Made by a program: the position numbers and the translations under genes
Notes under the pieces: generated by a model
Database searches by the model: none
What the model was told of the DNA's origin: nothing
The model's input: the letters and a program-made list of their open reading frames with translations, nothing else
NCBI RefSeq assembly: GCF_001884185.1
Contig: NZ_MAOE01000037.1
Coordinates: 62,001 to 126,000 of the forward strand
Direction of reading: 5' to 3'
Source of the DNA: Bacillus albus
GTDB lineage: Bacteria > Bacillota > Bacilli > Bacillales > Bacillaceae_G
DNA: 64,000 nt
In this document: one piece after another, positions 52,713 to 61,435 of the stretch
How positions within the stretch are numbered: position 1 is the first letter of the stretch
Layout of the letters: each line of letters opens with the position of its first letter

Positions 52713-53621
52713 TTAAAGCACTAGCTTATCTACTAAACCAATTAACTCTTGAATATCTGGCTTACTTACTTGAGCATTTGCTCCTACAGCTTCGCCTTTA
52801 TGGAATAATTCATTTGTAATTAATGAAGAGAAAATAATGACTGGTAAACGATTCATTACTTCACTATCCTTAACAACTTTCGTTAAATGATGTCCATCCA
52901 TTTTCGGCATTTCAATATCCGTAATTAGCAAGTGAATATGTTCAAACATTTTTTCCCCTTGCTCTTTCGCTAATTTTTCAATTTGTGCTAACGCTTCTGC
53001 ACCATTGCTGAAGAAGTTCATTTTCGTATATCCAGCTGATGATAATGTTTCTTCTAATATTTGGCGAAGCATTGCTGAATCTTCTGCAATATAAATCACT
53101 TTTTCAGCTCGATCTGTTTTCTGTTCTAACCCTGCAAGTGATTTATTGTCATAACCAGTACCACTAATTTCACATACAATTTTTTCATAATCTAATAGCA
53201 AAATAATTTGCCCATCTAGCTTTACAATACCAGATGTCGTTTCTTCTAGCCCCATAGACAATGAAGCTGGTTCATCAATTTGTTCCCACGAAATACGTTG
53301 AATACGATGCACTTCATCAACGCGGAAAATAACTTTCATTTGGTTTAATTCAGAGATAATAAATTTCGTTTGATCAAGTGGCTTTGTCGATTTTAAATTA
53401 AGAGCTGTCGCTAAGTTAATAACAGGTAAAATTTCACCACGTACTTGAACAACACCTTCAACTGCATGATGAGATTCTGGCACAGTTGTAACAGGGAATG
53501 GATTAATGATTTCACGTACTTTCATTACGTTAATACTAAATAGGTTTTCACCAACAGTATATGTAACAATCTCTAATTCATTTGTTCCGCTTTCTAATAA
53601 AATACTTTGTGCTTGTGACAT
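52713..53621 (-). CDS. cheV: Chemotaxis coupling/receiver protein CheV
   Basis: 302 residues. The CheW domain spans about 12-160 (NELEIVTYTVGENLFSINVMKVREI in part, RGEILPVINLATAL) and the receiver domain about 170-300, with phospho-acceptor Asp in LLITDIEMPKMDG and Thr/Ser and Lys (VSKPD) sites. CheV couples receptors to CheA and adapts the response by phosphorylation. AAGGGGAG precedes the ATG. No cheA, cheY or cheW is present nearby. Confidence 0.95.
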   Translation of the reverse strand: MSQAQSILLESGTNELEIVTYTVGENLFSINVMKVREIINPFPVTTVPESHHAVEGVVQVRGEILPVINLATALNLKSTKPLDQTKFIISELNQMKVIFRVDEVHRIQRISWEQIDEPASLSMGLEETTSGIVKLDGQIILLLDYEKIVCEISGTGYDNKSLAGLEQKTDRAEKVIYIAEDSAMLRQILEETLSSAGYTKMNFFSNGAEALAQIEKLAKEQGEKMFEHIHLLITDIEMPKMDGHHLTKVVKDSEVMNRLPVIIFSSLITNELFHKGEAVGANAQVSKPDIQELIGLVDKLVL

Positions 53622-53688
53622 AAAGGTGTCGCTCCCCTTCCATTAATTCCGTATATCTAATTATTAAGCTTTATTAAAACGAAAAAGT

Positions 53689-53719
53689 CAACTATCTATA
53701 TAAAAAATATAGATAGTTG
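53689..53719 (-). terminator. Hairpin between the 161-aa gene and cheV
   Basis: CAACTATCTATA and TATAGATAGTTG are perfect 12-bp arms around TAAAAAA, followed on the minus strand by ACTTTTT. Confidence 0.65.
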
Positions 53720-53745
53720 GACGATTCATTTATTTAAAAAGACAA

Positions 53746-54231
53746 TTAATCTTGTATAAACGAAGCAAGTGCCTCTAATAACACTTCTTGTGCTCCTACA
53801 ATTTCTGTCGGCATTGCTTCCCACTTTTTCGAAAGCTCCGTTTCTACTCTTATTCTTAGCTCCGAATCCATTTCTTCTAGCACATATTCTTTCGTCGCTA
53901 TATCAACATCAAGTAGCGCAAGTGCATATAATTCTGGATCATTTATTTTTTTAAATAATTGTTTCAATATAGCTGGTGCTATATGTTTTAATTTTTCAAT
54001 ATGAATTTCCTTATCCGAAAATAGTAACTCATATTGAATAAACGTAACATTTTCTTTAATCACTTTAAAATAGCAATTATTTTTTTTATCATTTACAAAA
54101 TAACCGTTCGAATCTGCAATAATACTCTCTACTTTACGAATTAAATCTGGCAAACTACTCGCCGCCATAACAGTCCGCTGCTCAACCTCACTCGGCGAAA
54201 TGAATGTAACGCGATACTTATTCTGCGCCAT
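53746..54231 (-). CDS. Unknown flagellar-locus protein, 161 aa
   Basis: ATG 54231, with AGGTGA five bases upstream. The N-terminal part is a small strand-rich domain (KYRVTFISPSEVEQR, GYFVNDKKNNCYFKVIKENVTFIQYELLF in part); the C-terminal half is helical (APAILKQLFKKINDPELYALALLDVD, part). No family is recognised. It lies between copy C of the intergenic element and cheV, so a motility role is only a contextual guess. Confidence 0.65.
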   Translation of the reverse strand: MAQNKYRVTFISPSEVEQRTVMAASSLPDLIRKVESIIADSNGYFVNDKKNNCYFKVIKENVTFIQYELLFSDKEIHIEKLKHIAPAILKQLFKKINDPELYALALLDVDIATKEYVLEEMDSELRIRVETELSKKWEAMPTEIVGAQEVLLEALASFIQD

Positions 54232-54374
54232 CCTCCTCACCTCTCCTTTTATAGAAATCTATCGTCACATACTATCGAAAGGCACTGGTCTGTTATAAAA
54301 CAATTAACCCTCCCAGTAACCTTCCATAGATCCATTTTTGCAACTACACTTCACTTACAACTTCTCAAACTACT

Positions 54375-54453
54375 CTAGTAGCTCTCCATATCTCTGTCCT
54401 TACACATCGGTCGAGCACCCAAATAGGCACTGACCGCTACCACATACCGCCAG
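54375..54453 (-). repeat. Intergenic element, copy C
   Basis: Core complement of TAGGCACTGACCGCT (54424-54438), with the CATATCTCTG block (54388-54397). It is less similar to A/B in the outer arms (5' CTGGC). It lies between the 112-aa and 161-aa unknown genes. Together with A, B and D it defines an undescribed family here. Confidence 0.6.
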
Positions 54454-54474
54454 ATCCTCTCTCAAAACCTAAAA

Positions 54475-54502
54475 AAGGGCTTTTAAAAGCTTTTTAAGAG
54501 CT
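54475..54502 (-). terminator. Terminator of the 112-aa gene
   Basis: GCTCTTAAAA and TTTTAAAAGC (one mismatch) around AGC, followed on the minus strand by CCTTTTTT; it overlaps the final codons. Confidence 0.6.
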
Positions 54503-54832
54503 TTTCAATAACTCGATGTTATTGAACCAAAATGCAATCTGCTGATCCGTTATCCCTGATAGTGTAATAAAAAACTCACGGCACTTCATCTCGTCCTTAA
54601 ACAGTTGATACTTCCATTCTCCTTCGCTACCAACACTTATGAAATAAAACTCATGAATACGGCCAATGATTGATTGCTTTTCGCCAAATGAATATGGAGG
54701 TACTTGCTTAATTTCAAATTGATCAGGTAAATATATATGCTCTTCTCGTTCCATTTTTAACACTTGCTCAGCAAGTTCACGTTTATTTTCGAAAAAAGGC
54801 AATTGTAAAATTCGCTCTTGTCTTGTCGTCAT
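54494..54832 (-). CDS. Unknown flagellar-locus protein, 112 aa
   Basis: 112 residues, no signal or membrane segment. Sequence features are ERILQLPFFENKRELAEQVLKM, then IIGRIHEFYFISVGSEGEWKYQLFKD (part) and ITDQQIAFWFNNIELL. It may belong to the DUF3964 group of B. cereus, but that is not certain. It follows flgE by about 50 bases, with AAAGGG before the ATG. Confidence 0.6.
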   Translation of the reverse strand: MTTRQERILQLPFFENKRELAEQVLKMEREEHIYLPDQFEIKQVPPYSFGEKQSIIGRIHEFYFISVGSEGEWKYQLFKDEMKCREFFITLSGITDQQIAFWFNNIELLKSS

Positions 54833-54881
54833 ACGAATAAAAAACCCTTTCTACTACATTACAATTTTACTTTATGATATA

Positions 54882-56195
54882 TTATCGAATTAAGTTTACA
54901 ACTTCATTTAATACTTCATCTGACACTTTAATTACTTTCGCATTTCCTTGGAATCCACGTTGATAAAGCATTAAATCAACAAATTCTACAGATAAATCTA
55001 CGTTTGAACTTTCTTTTGCTGACCCTCGTACATTACCTGCACCATTCTCACCAGCAACACCTATCCCTGGAATACCCGCTGATGGTGTCGCAACGTAATT
55101 TCCATTCCCTGTTTTCATTAATCCACCTGAATTAGGGAATGTAGCTACAGCTAATTGTCCTACAACTTTCATACTACCATCCGAATATTTCATCATAACG
55201 AAACCACCGTCAGAAATAGAATAATCATTTGCAATTGCAGCTGGGCGCCCCGTTACTTCTGTTGTAGAAAGAGTTTTCCCTGTCGGATAATTTGTTAATC
55301 CGCTTAAATCAAGTGTTAGACCACTACCAAAAGGAATTTGAACAGATCCACCTTTAGTAATTTCACCAGTTACTGGATCTTTTTGTACAGCCTCATCTGT
55401 CTCCTTTAAATTTCCTAATGTATCAAATTTAAGATTTTTTTCGCCCGTCATGCCTTCGACAGGCTTAAATTCTTTTTCATTTTTAGAATCATTCCTTACA
55501 GAAACTGTATATGTATATTCGCCTGGCACTGGCTTTTCAACTTCTTTACCATCTACATTCTCTTTTGTAGTCTTTTGCTTAATATTTACACGTAACGTTA
55601 ACGAGTTTCCTTCTGCATCAAAAACTGTGAATTCGTGAGATAATGCATTTTGGTTTCTAGGAAGGTTTCCACCTATTGTCGCTTTATCTGTTTGAATCCC
55701 ACCAACAGCTGATCCCATCGGAATATGAATTGGGCTTGGTCGTGAAGAGAAATCAATTTCTTGTGTTCCTGTTTTCACACCATAACCTAGCACATACTGT
55801 CCACCTGTAGTTGTAACATAGTTATCTTTCGATACACCGAAAGACCCTTTTCTCGTATACTCTACATTTCCAGCATTACGATCACCAACTAAAAATAAAC
55901 CGTTTCCTTCTATCGCTGTCTCCATCTTATCACTAGTTAAAGTAATAGAACCATCACTAAAATCTGTAGATGTCCCACTGAACTTTACACCGTTACCAAT
56001 ACTCTTTGGATTCGTACCAGCATAAGCACCATCACCACGTGAACCAACCGTATTATTATATAGCAAATCATCAAAAATAGCTTTTTGCTTTTTATATCCA
56101 ACTGTTTGTGCATTTGCAATATTATTTGAAGTAACACTTAATGCATTTTGTGCTGCATTCATCCCTGTAATACTTGTATATAACGCTTTAATCAT
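54882..56195 (-). CDS. flgE: Flagellar hook protein FlgE
   Basis: 437 residues. The N-terminal rod/hook motif (LSVTSNNIANAQTVGYKKQK) and the C-terminal helix (VEFVDLMLYQRGFQGNAKVIKVSDEVLNEVVNLIR in part) flank the hook domain (about 80-370). It is exported and polymerises into the hook. AAAAGGAG precedes the ATG. flgD lies just upstream, as required for hook capping. Confidence 0.95.
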   Translation of the reverse strand: MIKALYTSITGMNAAQNALSVTSNNIANAQTVGYKKQKAIFDDLLYNNTVGSRGDGAYAGTNPKSIGNGVKFSGTSTDFSDGSITLTSDKMETAIEGNGLFLVGDRNAGNVEYTRKGSFGVSKDNYVTTTGGQYVLGYGVKTGTQEIDFSSRPSPIHIPMGSAVGGIQTDKATIGGNLPRNQNALSHEFTVFDAEGNSLTLRVNIKQKTTKENVDGKEVEKPVPGEYTYTVSVRNDSKNEKEFKPVEGMTGEKNLKFDTLGNLKETDEAVQKDPVTGEITKGGSVQIPFGSGLTLDLSGLTNYPTGKTLSTTEVTGRPAAIANDYSISDGGFVMMKYSDGSMKVVGQLAVATFPNSGGLMKTGNGNYVATPSAGIPGIGVAGENGAGNVRGSAKESSNVDLSVEFVDLMLYQRGFQGNAKVIKVSDEVLNEVVNLIR

Positions 56196-56216
56196 AACCT
56201 TTGTACACTCCTTTTA

Positions 56217-56789
56217 TTAATCTGGCTTAACCTCTTCATTTTTTTCTATATCATCTTTCTTCTCATCTTCCGGATTAGTTTCTGTTATCGGTTTATCAGA
56301 AACCCTTTCTATGAAACGAAGTGAGACAACTTGATTATCAACAATAAGTTGCACATCGTTATTTTCAGCAAGTCGAACTGTTTCTACTTGACCAGTCACT
56401 TGCTTTCCATTATTGCTTACACCTCTAACGTACTTTCCTAAAAACTTCATCCCTCCATCAAGAGCTGTCGAATACATCGTTGATTGCAATTTATCTACTG
56501 CTTTCGTCATATTCTGTACTTGCTCCATAAGCGATAGCTGTGCTGTTTGGTTCATCATTTGGTTCATATCCATCGCATTAAACGGGTCTTGATGTTGAAA
56601 GCTTGCTAAGAAAAGTTTCAGGAAATCATCTTTATCCATAATACCCGGTGTTTTTTGAGTACTTGCTGATACTCCGTTTGCTTGTTGAGCTGTCGACTGT
56701 GCACCAGTAACAGATGCATTTTTTGTTTGTGCTCCTGCTTGTAACGGAATATGATTTGTACTCGTTGTATTTAATCCAACTGTTGGCAC
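56217..56789 (-). CDS. flgD: Flagellar hook-capping protein FlgD
   Basis: 190 residues from a GTG start after TTGGAGG. DKDDFLKLFLASFQHQDPFNAMDMNQMMNQTAQLSLMEQVQNM (key FLKLFLASFQHQDPF and MEQV) around residue 50-95 is the FlgD motif. A Glu/Lys-rich tail ends the protein. It caps the growing hook. Confidence 0.92.
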   Translation of the reverse strand: MPTVGLNTTSTNHIPLQAGAQTKNASVTGAQSTAQQANGVSASTQKTPGIMDKDDFLKLFLASFQHQDPFNAMDMNQMMNQTAQLSLMEQVQNMTKAVDKLQSTMYSTALDGGMKFLGKYVRGVSNNGKQVTGQVETVRLAENNDVQLIVDNQVVSLRFIERVSDKPITETNPEDEKKDDIEKNEEVKPD

Positions 56790-56792
56790 ACT

Positions 56793-57908
56793 TTATTCCT
56801 CCAATAATCCCGCAAATTCTTTTGCATGTTGTTTTTCATGTTTCGTACTTGCTAATTTTTGTTTTTGCCTTTGCTCTTGTTCTCGCTGTTCCTTTCGATT
56901 TTCATCTTTATCTGAATAGCTAATTTGAATATTAATTTCTTTTTCTTTTAACTTCAGTCTCAATTCATCAAAAATGATTTCAACACGTTTTTTCGCATCG
57001 TGTTTTTCCATTTCTACGTGAACATCAATTTGATCCCCATGTTTTTTCATAAACACCGTTAATGTACCGAGTTTTTCTGGATTTAACTGAAATAAAACAC
57101 GTTCTTGTTTCACTACAAATTTTTGCAGTGCTTCTACTTGTGCTTCCATCTTCTTTCCTAAGTCAGGCAATGAAACTTTCTCAGCGCCAATATTTGATTT
57201 CCCTATTGGATCCGTACTCGTTGCTTTATTTAGTAACTCCGCACCCGCAGAACTTGAATCGTTGAATACATCACCTTCTGGCAACTCTATCTTTACATCA
57301 TCGCTCTCAGCTTTCGGAAGATCTCCATCTAATTCTTTGGACTCTTCTTGTTTCTTTGCAATATTACAAGTTTCTGTTTCTACCACTTTCAATACTTGCA
57401 TCGTTTGCTCTGGCATCGTCACTTTATCTAATACCGTTTGCATTGTATCTTCTAAACATATAGCATTTTTGATATTCATATTTGAAAGGAGCTCTTGTAA
57501 CTGTTGTAATTCAGCTGCAGGTAATTCGTTAAGTTTTATATTTCCATATTCTTTATACAGCTCTTGTATTTTTTGTATGTATTGATATAACAATTCTGGC
57601 TGCACACGTAATTGTTCAATTGCAACCATTTGCTCAGATACAGCTAATAACAACTGTTCTGTCTCTTTTTTTTCTTCTTTCTTTACAATTGGCTCTTCTT
57701 TCGTTACTGATTGTTTAGAAAGAATATATTCTTTTTTTTCTTCTTTTGGTGCTTCTTCTTGTTTCATTTTCTCCGTTTTCGGCTGCTTTTTATTTTCCAT
57801 TCTCATCGTACGATCGAATGAAGAAACTTCACTTTTTGATTGTACTTCTAGCCCTTTTTCTTTTTGCGGAGGTAAACTTTGTTGCACCGGTAATACAGAC
57901 TGTATCAC
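56793..57908 (-). CDS. fliK: Flagellar hook-length control protein FliK
   Basis: 371 residues from GTG 57908, about five bases after GAGGTGA. Low-complexity Lys/Glu-rich N-terminal half (about 20-90); the conserved FliK C-terminal domain (about 275-345) has LFQLNPEKLGTLTVFMKKHGDQIDVHVEMEKHDAKK (key LNPEKLGTLTV). It measures hook length and switches FlhB specificity. It overlaps the fliJ-like stop if the longer frame is used. Confidence 0.85.
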   Translation of the reverse strand: MIQSVLPVQQSLPPQKEKGLEVQSKSEVSSFDRTMRMENKKQPKTEKMKQEEAPKEEKKEYILSKQSVTKEEPIVKKEEKKETEQLLLAVSEQMVAIEQLRVQPELLYQYIQKIQELYKEYGNIKLNELPAAELQQLQELLSNMNIKNAICLEDTMQTVLDKVTMPEQTMQVLKVVETETCNIAKKQEESKELDGDLPKAESDDVKIELPEGDVFNDSSSAGAELLNKATSTDPIGKSNIGAEKVSLPDLGKKMEAQVEALQKFVVKQERVLFQLNPEKLGTLTVFMKKHGDQIDVHVEMEKHDAKKRVEIIFDELRLKLKEKEINIQISYSDKDENRKEQREQEQRQKQKLASTKHEKQHAKEFAGLLEE

Positions 57909-57918
57909 TATATTCACC

Positions 57919-58329
57919 TCATCCATTCATACACATTTTCAAATCAAGAAGCATTTTTTCTTCCTGCTTTTCTCGTACTTTTGCAAGCTTTTTACAATCT
58001 TCTTGATACATCACATCAATGACACGTTCTTTCTCTTTTACTTGTTCTAAAAGGCTTTCATTTTTTCGAATAAAACCTTCCGTTTTTTTAATTTTCCGAT
58101 TCCATTCTTCTATTCTTTCAGGTGAAAACGTATGTGACGAAAGCATACCAGCCATTATACGTTGCCCAGTTTGTACGACTTTACTACGCGATTTTACAAC
58201 ATATAAATCATATTCTTTTTTTTGTTCTATTTTTCTTTTTTCAGCTGTTAATTCATACACTTCTTTCAAAATCTGTTCTTTTTCTTGATTTATTTGCAAT
58301 TTTATCGTGTCGTACTGCTGCTTATCCAC
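57919..58329 (-). CDS. fliJ: FliJ-like flagellar export protein
   Basis: 136 residues, nearly all coiled coil (Lys/Glu-rich helices), as in FliJ. It starts at GTG 58329 with GGGG 14 bases upstream. FliJ is an escort/stalk protein of the export ATPase. Sequence is weakly conserved, so position after fliI carries weight. Confidence 0.7.
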   Translation of the reverse strand: MDKQQYDTIKLQINQEKEQILKEVYELTAEKRKIEQKKEYDLYVVKSRSKVVQTGQRIMAGMLSSHTFSPERIEEWNRKIKKTEGFIRKNESLLEQVKEKERVIDVMYQEDCKKLAKVREKQEEKMLLDLKMCMNG

Positions 58330-58423
58330 CTGTTTTCATAGCCCCTTCCTATTATAACGCTCTCTTTTTCTATTATATAGTTTTTTTCCGAAAAAATCTG
58401 TGAAATATTAAAAAACAAAAAAA

Positions 58424-58450
58424 ATAAGACCTCTTGAGCAGAGGTCTTAT
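58424..58450 (-). terminator. Terminator overlapping the fliI stop codon
   Basis: AAGACCTCT and AGAGGTCTT around TGCTC, followed by TTTTTTT on the minus strand. It makes the fliI transcript end before the fliJ-like gene. Confidence 0.85.
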
Positions 58451-59751
58451 ACGATATGGTGCATCGCTTCAACAATATCATCAAATTGGAAACGATCTGA
58501 TCGACCTTGTTTTAAAAACGTATTTATACCTTCTACTTTGTTTTTACATTCAAAAATATAAGCATTTTCTGCATTTTCTTGAATCGTTCCTAATTTAAAA
58601 TACAATTCATTTTCTTTATAAATAGATAAGATTTTTCTCATTTCATTTGCAAGTTGCCAGTGATTTGGCGACACGATTTCTTCCATAATCCTACTTACTG
58701 AATCTAGCACTGAAATAGCAGGGTAATGACTGAGCGTTGCAAGTTCACGCTTTAATACAATATGTCCATCTAAAATACCACGTGCTAAATCTGGTACAGG
58801 TCCGTTTAAATCATCCCCATCAACGAGTACGGTATAAATACCTGTTATGGATCCCTTTTGTGTTTTCCCAGAGCGCTCTAATAGCTTCTTCATATAACTT
58901 TCCATTAAGAGTGTTTTACCACCGATCGGCAACTCTTTAACGGCAATATCAACACTTCTACGCGCGTCAGCAAAACGAGTAACAGAGTCCATCATAAGTA
59001 GTACGTTATTACCTTGATCACGGAAATATTCAGCAATAGATGTTGCAAGCTTCGCTGCACGAAGTTGCATTAGGTGACTTTCATCTGACGTCGCTACAAC
59101 AACGACGCTTTTTCGCATACCTTCTTCGCCTAACTCTTTTCGAATAAAGTCTTTTACTTCTCGGCCACGTTCTCCTACTAAACTAATAACATTAATGTCA
59201 GCTTTTGCGTTTTTCGCAATCATTCCGAGTAAAGTAGATTTACCAACACCAGAACCTGCAAAAATACCAATCTTTTGACCGATGCCAATTGTTAGCATGG
59301 AATCAATAGATTTGATTCCCGTTTCAAATACATCGGTAATTTCTTCACGTTCAAATGCATGAATAGGCGGGGCATCTAGTTTTATTTTTTGTAGTGGAAT
59401 ATTGTCTGTATCCTCATTTAGTACTCCGCCATTTGCACTTAACACTTTTCCGAGTAAATGATTGCCACGAGGTATAACAACATCTTCTTCAATTAGTGTA
59501 ACTGAATCTCCGTAACATACTTTTTCTGTTTGTTCAAATGGAAGTAACATGTTGTTCTCTTTTTCAATTGCAATTACTTCACATAAGACGCTATGTTCTC
59601 CAACGAGACAAACATCACCGATTTTCGCCTTTGGCCCTTTCGCTACAAAAAACTGTTCTTGTACACTATGAACTTTACCGACTTTCGTATAAAACGGCGT
59701 TTCAATAAACGTATTCCATTTTTGGTTTTCATTCATTAATAGTCGATTCAT
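58447..59751 (-). CDS. fliI: Flagellar export ATPase FliI
   Basis: 434 residues. Walker A GSGVGKST is at 166-173, and SLVGERGREVKDFI and the LLMMDSVTRFADARR Walker B with the AYPxS-like SHYPAISVLDSVSRIM follow. It powers export chaperone release. The ATG overlaps the fliH stop (ATGA). Confidence 0.95.
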   Translation of the reverse strand: MNRLLMNENQKWNTFIETPFYTKVGKVHSVQEQFFVAKGPKAKIGDVCLVGEHSVLCEVIAIEKENNMLLPFEQTEKVCYGDSVTLIEEDVVIPRGNHLLGKVLSANGGVLNEDTDNIPLQKIKLDAPPIHAFEREEITDVFETGIKSIDSMLTIGIGQKIGIFAGSGVGKSTLLGMIAKNAKADINVISLVGERGREVKDFIRKELGEEGMRKSVVVVATSDESHLMQLRAAKLATSIAEYFRDQGNNVLLMMDSVTRFADARRSVDIAVKELPIGGKTLLMESYMKKLLERSGKTQKGSITGIYTVLVDGDDLNGPVPDLARGILDGHIVLKRELATLSHYPAISVLDSVSRIMEEIVSPNHWQLANEMRKILSIYKENELYFKLGTIQENAENAYIFECKNKVEGINTFLKQGRSDRFQFDDIVEAMHHIV

Positions 59752-60431
59752 ACATTTTGCTCCTCAAATAACTTCTCTTCTTCCCATTTCTGGCGAAGTT
59801 TCGCAAATATAGGTGCAAATTTAAATTCAAAGAACTCTTTCTCTTCTTCCAGAACAAATTCACCGAACTGTAAGGAGAAATCATATTTCCATTCTACTAA
59901 TTGTAGTAACCAGTACTCTTTCGTATTTTCCTTCTCTTCTTGAATACGTTCAAACGTTTCTGGATGTACGGTAATAACTAGTTTTTCAAACGAAGTAGGC
60001 AATGTTTGAACGATGCCAGTTAAAATAGGTAACACATCAAGCAATCTAGCATCTACTGCTTGATTCACAATTTTTTCTGCTAGTTGAAAAGATTGATCCC
60101 ATAATAATTCCATCCATTCGTATGCTGTTTCTTGTTGTTCTTTTTGAAACTGTATATGTGCCGATTCTATCTCTTTCATCTGCTGCTGAACATGCATTTG
60201 AAATTGTTCTTGATCATGTAATAACTGCTGACGTTCTCGTTCTAACATTTGTTGTTCTTGTCTTAGTTGATTCAGTTCAGTATGTAATGATTGTTGCTGT
60301 GCAAGAAGCTCTTCATGGTCCACCTGTATTTCTTCTACTTGAACTGGTATTGGTTTTGGAAATTGTAATTCATACGTTTCTTCAGAAAAAGAAACAGAAT
60401 TCTTCGGAATTCTGTTTTTAAATAAGGACAT
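59748..60431 (-). CDS. fliH: Flagellar assembly protein FliH
   Basis: 227 residues from ATG 60431, five bases after GAGGTGA. A Gln-rich coiled coil (about 35-90, LRQEQQMLERERQQLLHDQEQFQ in part) precedes the C-terminal domain that holds the ATPase FliI as a dimer. It overlaps the fliG stop by several codons. Confidence 0.88.
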   Translation of the reverse strand: MSLFKNRIPKNSVSFSEETYELQFPKPIPVQVEEIQVDHEELLAQQQSLHTELNQLRQEQQMLERERQQLLHDQEQFQMHVQQQMKEIESAHIQFQKEQQETAYEWMELLWDQSFQLAEKIVNQAVDARLLDVLPILTGIVQTLPTSFEKLVITVHPETFERIQEEKENTKEYWLLQLVEWKYDFSLQFGEFVLEEEKEFFEFKFAPIFAKLRQKWEEEKLFEEQNV

Positions 60432-61422
60432 CATCTTCACCTCTTTGAACGATAATTCTTCCTTCCTTCTCTAACTTTTTCACTGTGCCTGTAATCGTTT
60501 GCTGTGCCTTTTCAGCATCCGTCATCTTAAGCGGTCCTAAGCCATCTAATTCTTCTAGAATCATCTCTTTACGGTTTGAAGACATACATGTAAATAATTT
60601 CTCTTTAATCTCTTCTTTTGCAATTTTAAGTGCTTTCGCAATAACACCGTTATCTGTAATTTCTTCTAATACACGACGAAGTGCAAGATCTTCAAGTCCG
60701 AGTAAGTCTTCAAATACAAACATGTTTTCTTTAATTTTCTCAGATAACTCATAATCCATTTCATCCAGCTTTTGAAAGACTGTTTTTTCAACACCTCGTG
60801 AAACGTTATTTAAAATGTTTACTATTGTTTTCAAGCCATCTGTTTTATTAATTGCATTAAACGCCATATTATTTAATTTTGATTTTAATAAATCCCCAAT
60901 TTGATTTATTAATTCACCATCTACTTGCTCTAACTTCGCAATCCCCATTACCGTTTCTACTCGCTTATGATCTGGTAATCTCTCAATTAATTGAGAAGCA
61001 AGCTGCGGTTTAATATAAGAAGCGATAATCGCAATCGTTTGTGGCGATTCATCATTAAGTACAGTAAGAAGTGGTTCTAAATCTGTAAGTGAATTTAAGA
61101 ATTCAAACGGATTATCTTTGTTATACCAAAGATCTTCCAATAATTTTTCTAGTTCGTCTTCTGGCATATTTTTAAATATGCGACGAATATATTCTTTATC
61201 TGGAGTCACTAGGTTTAATTCTTTTACATTTAATTCATACAAGAACTCCCCTAGTACATTTTCTAACGTTTCCGGTTTATATACACGAAACTTCGCGATT
61301 TCACGAAGTAATACTTCTTTTTCCTCAGCCGTCATATATTCAATGACTTTTGCTGCCACCCCTTCTTCTAATGTACGAATAAGGATGGCAGCTTTTTCTT
61401 TGGAGGAGATTTCATCTAACAT
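60418..61422 (-). CDS. fliG: Flagellar motor switch protein FliG
   Basis: 334 residues from ATG 61422, after AAGGGAGG. Domain N (about 1-95), middle domain (EHPQ-equivalent replaced by DESPQTIAIIASYI near 128) and the C-terminal charged torque helix (EISDNGVIAKALK and LRRVLEEITDN near 245-255). It couples stator ion flow to rotation. Confidence 0.93.
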   Translation of the reverse strand: MLDEISSKEKAAILIRTLEEGVAAKVIEYMTAEEKEVLLREIAKFRVYKPETLENVLGEFLYELNVKELNLVTPDKEYIRRIFKNMPEDELEKLLEDLWYNKDNPFEFLNSLTDLEPLLTVLNDESPQTIAIIASYIKPQLASQLIERLPDHKRVETVMGIAKLEQVDGELINQIGDLLKSKLNNMAFNAINKTDGLKTIVNILNNVSRGVEKTVFQKLDEMDYELSEKIKENMFVFEDLLGLEDLALRRVLEEITDNGVIAKALKIAKEEIKEKLFTCMSSNRKEMILEELDGLGPLKMTDAEKAQQTITGTVKKLEKEGRIIVQRGEDDVLI

Positions 61423-61435
61423 CGTTGTTCCTCCC

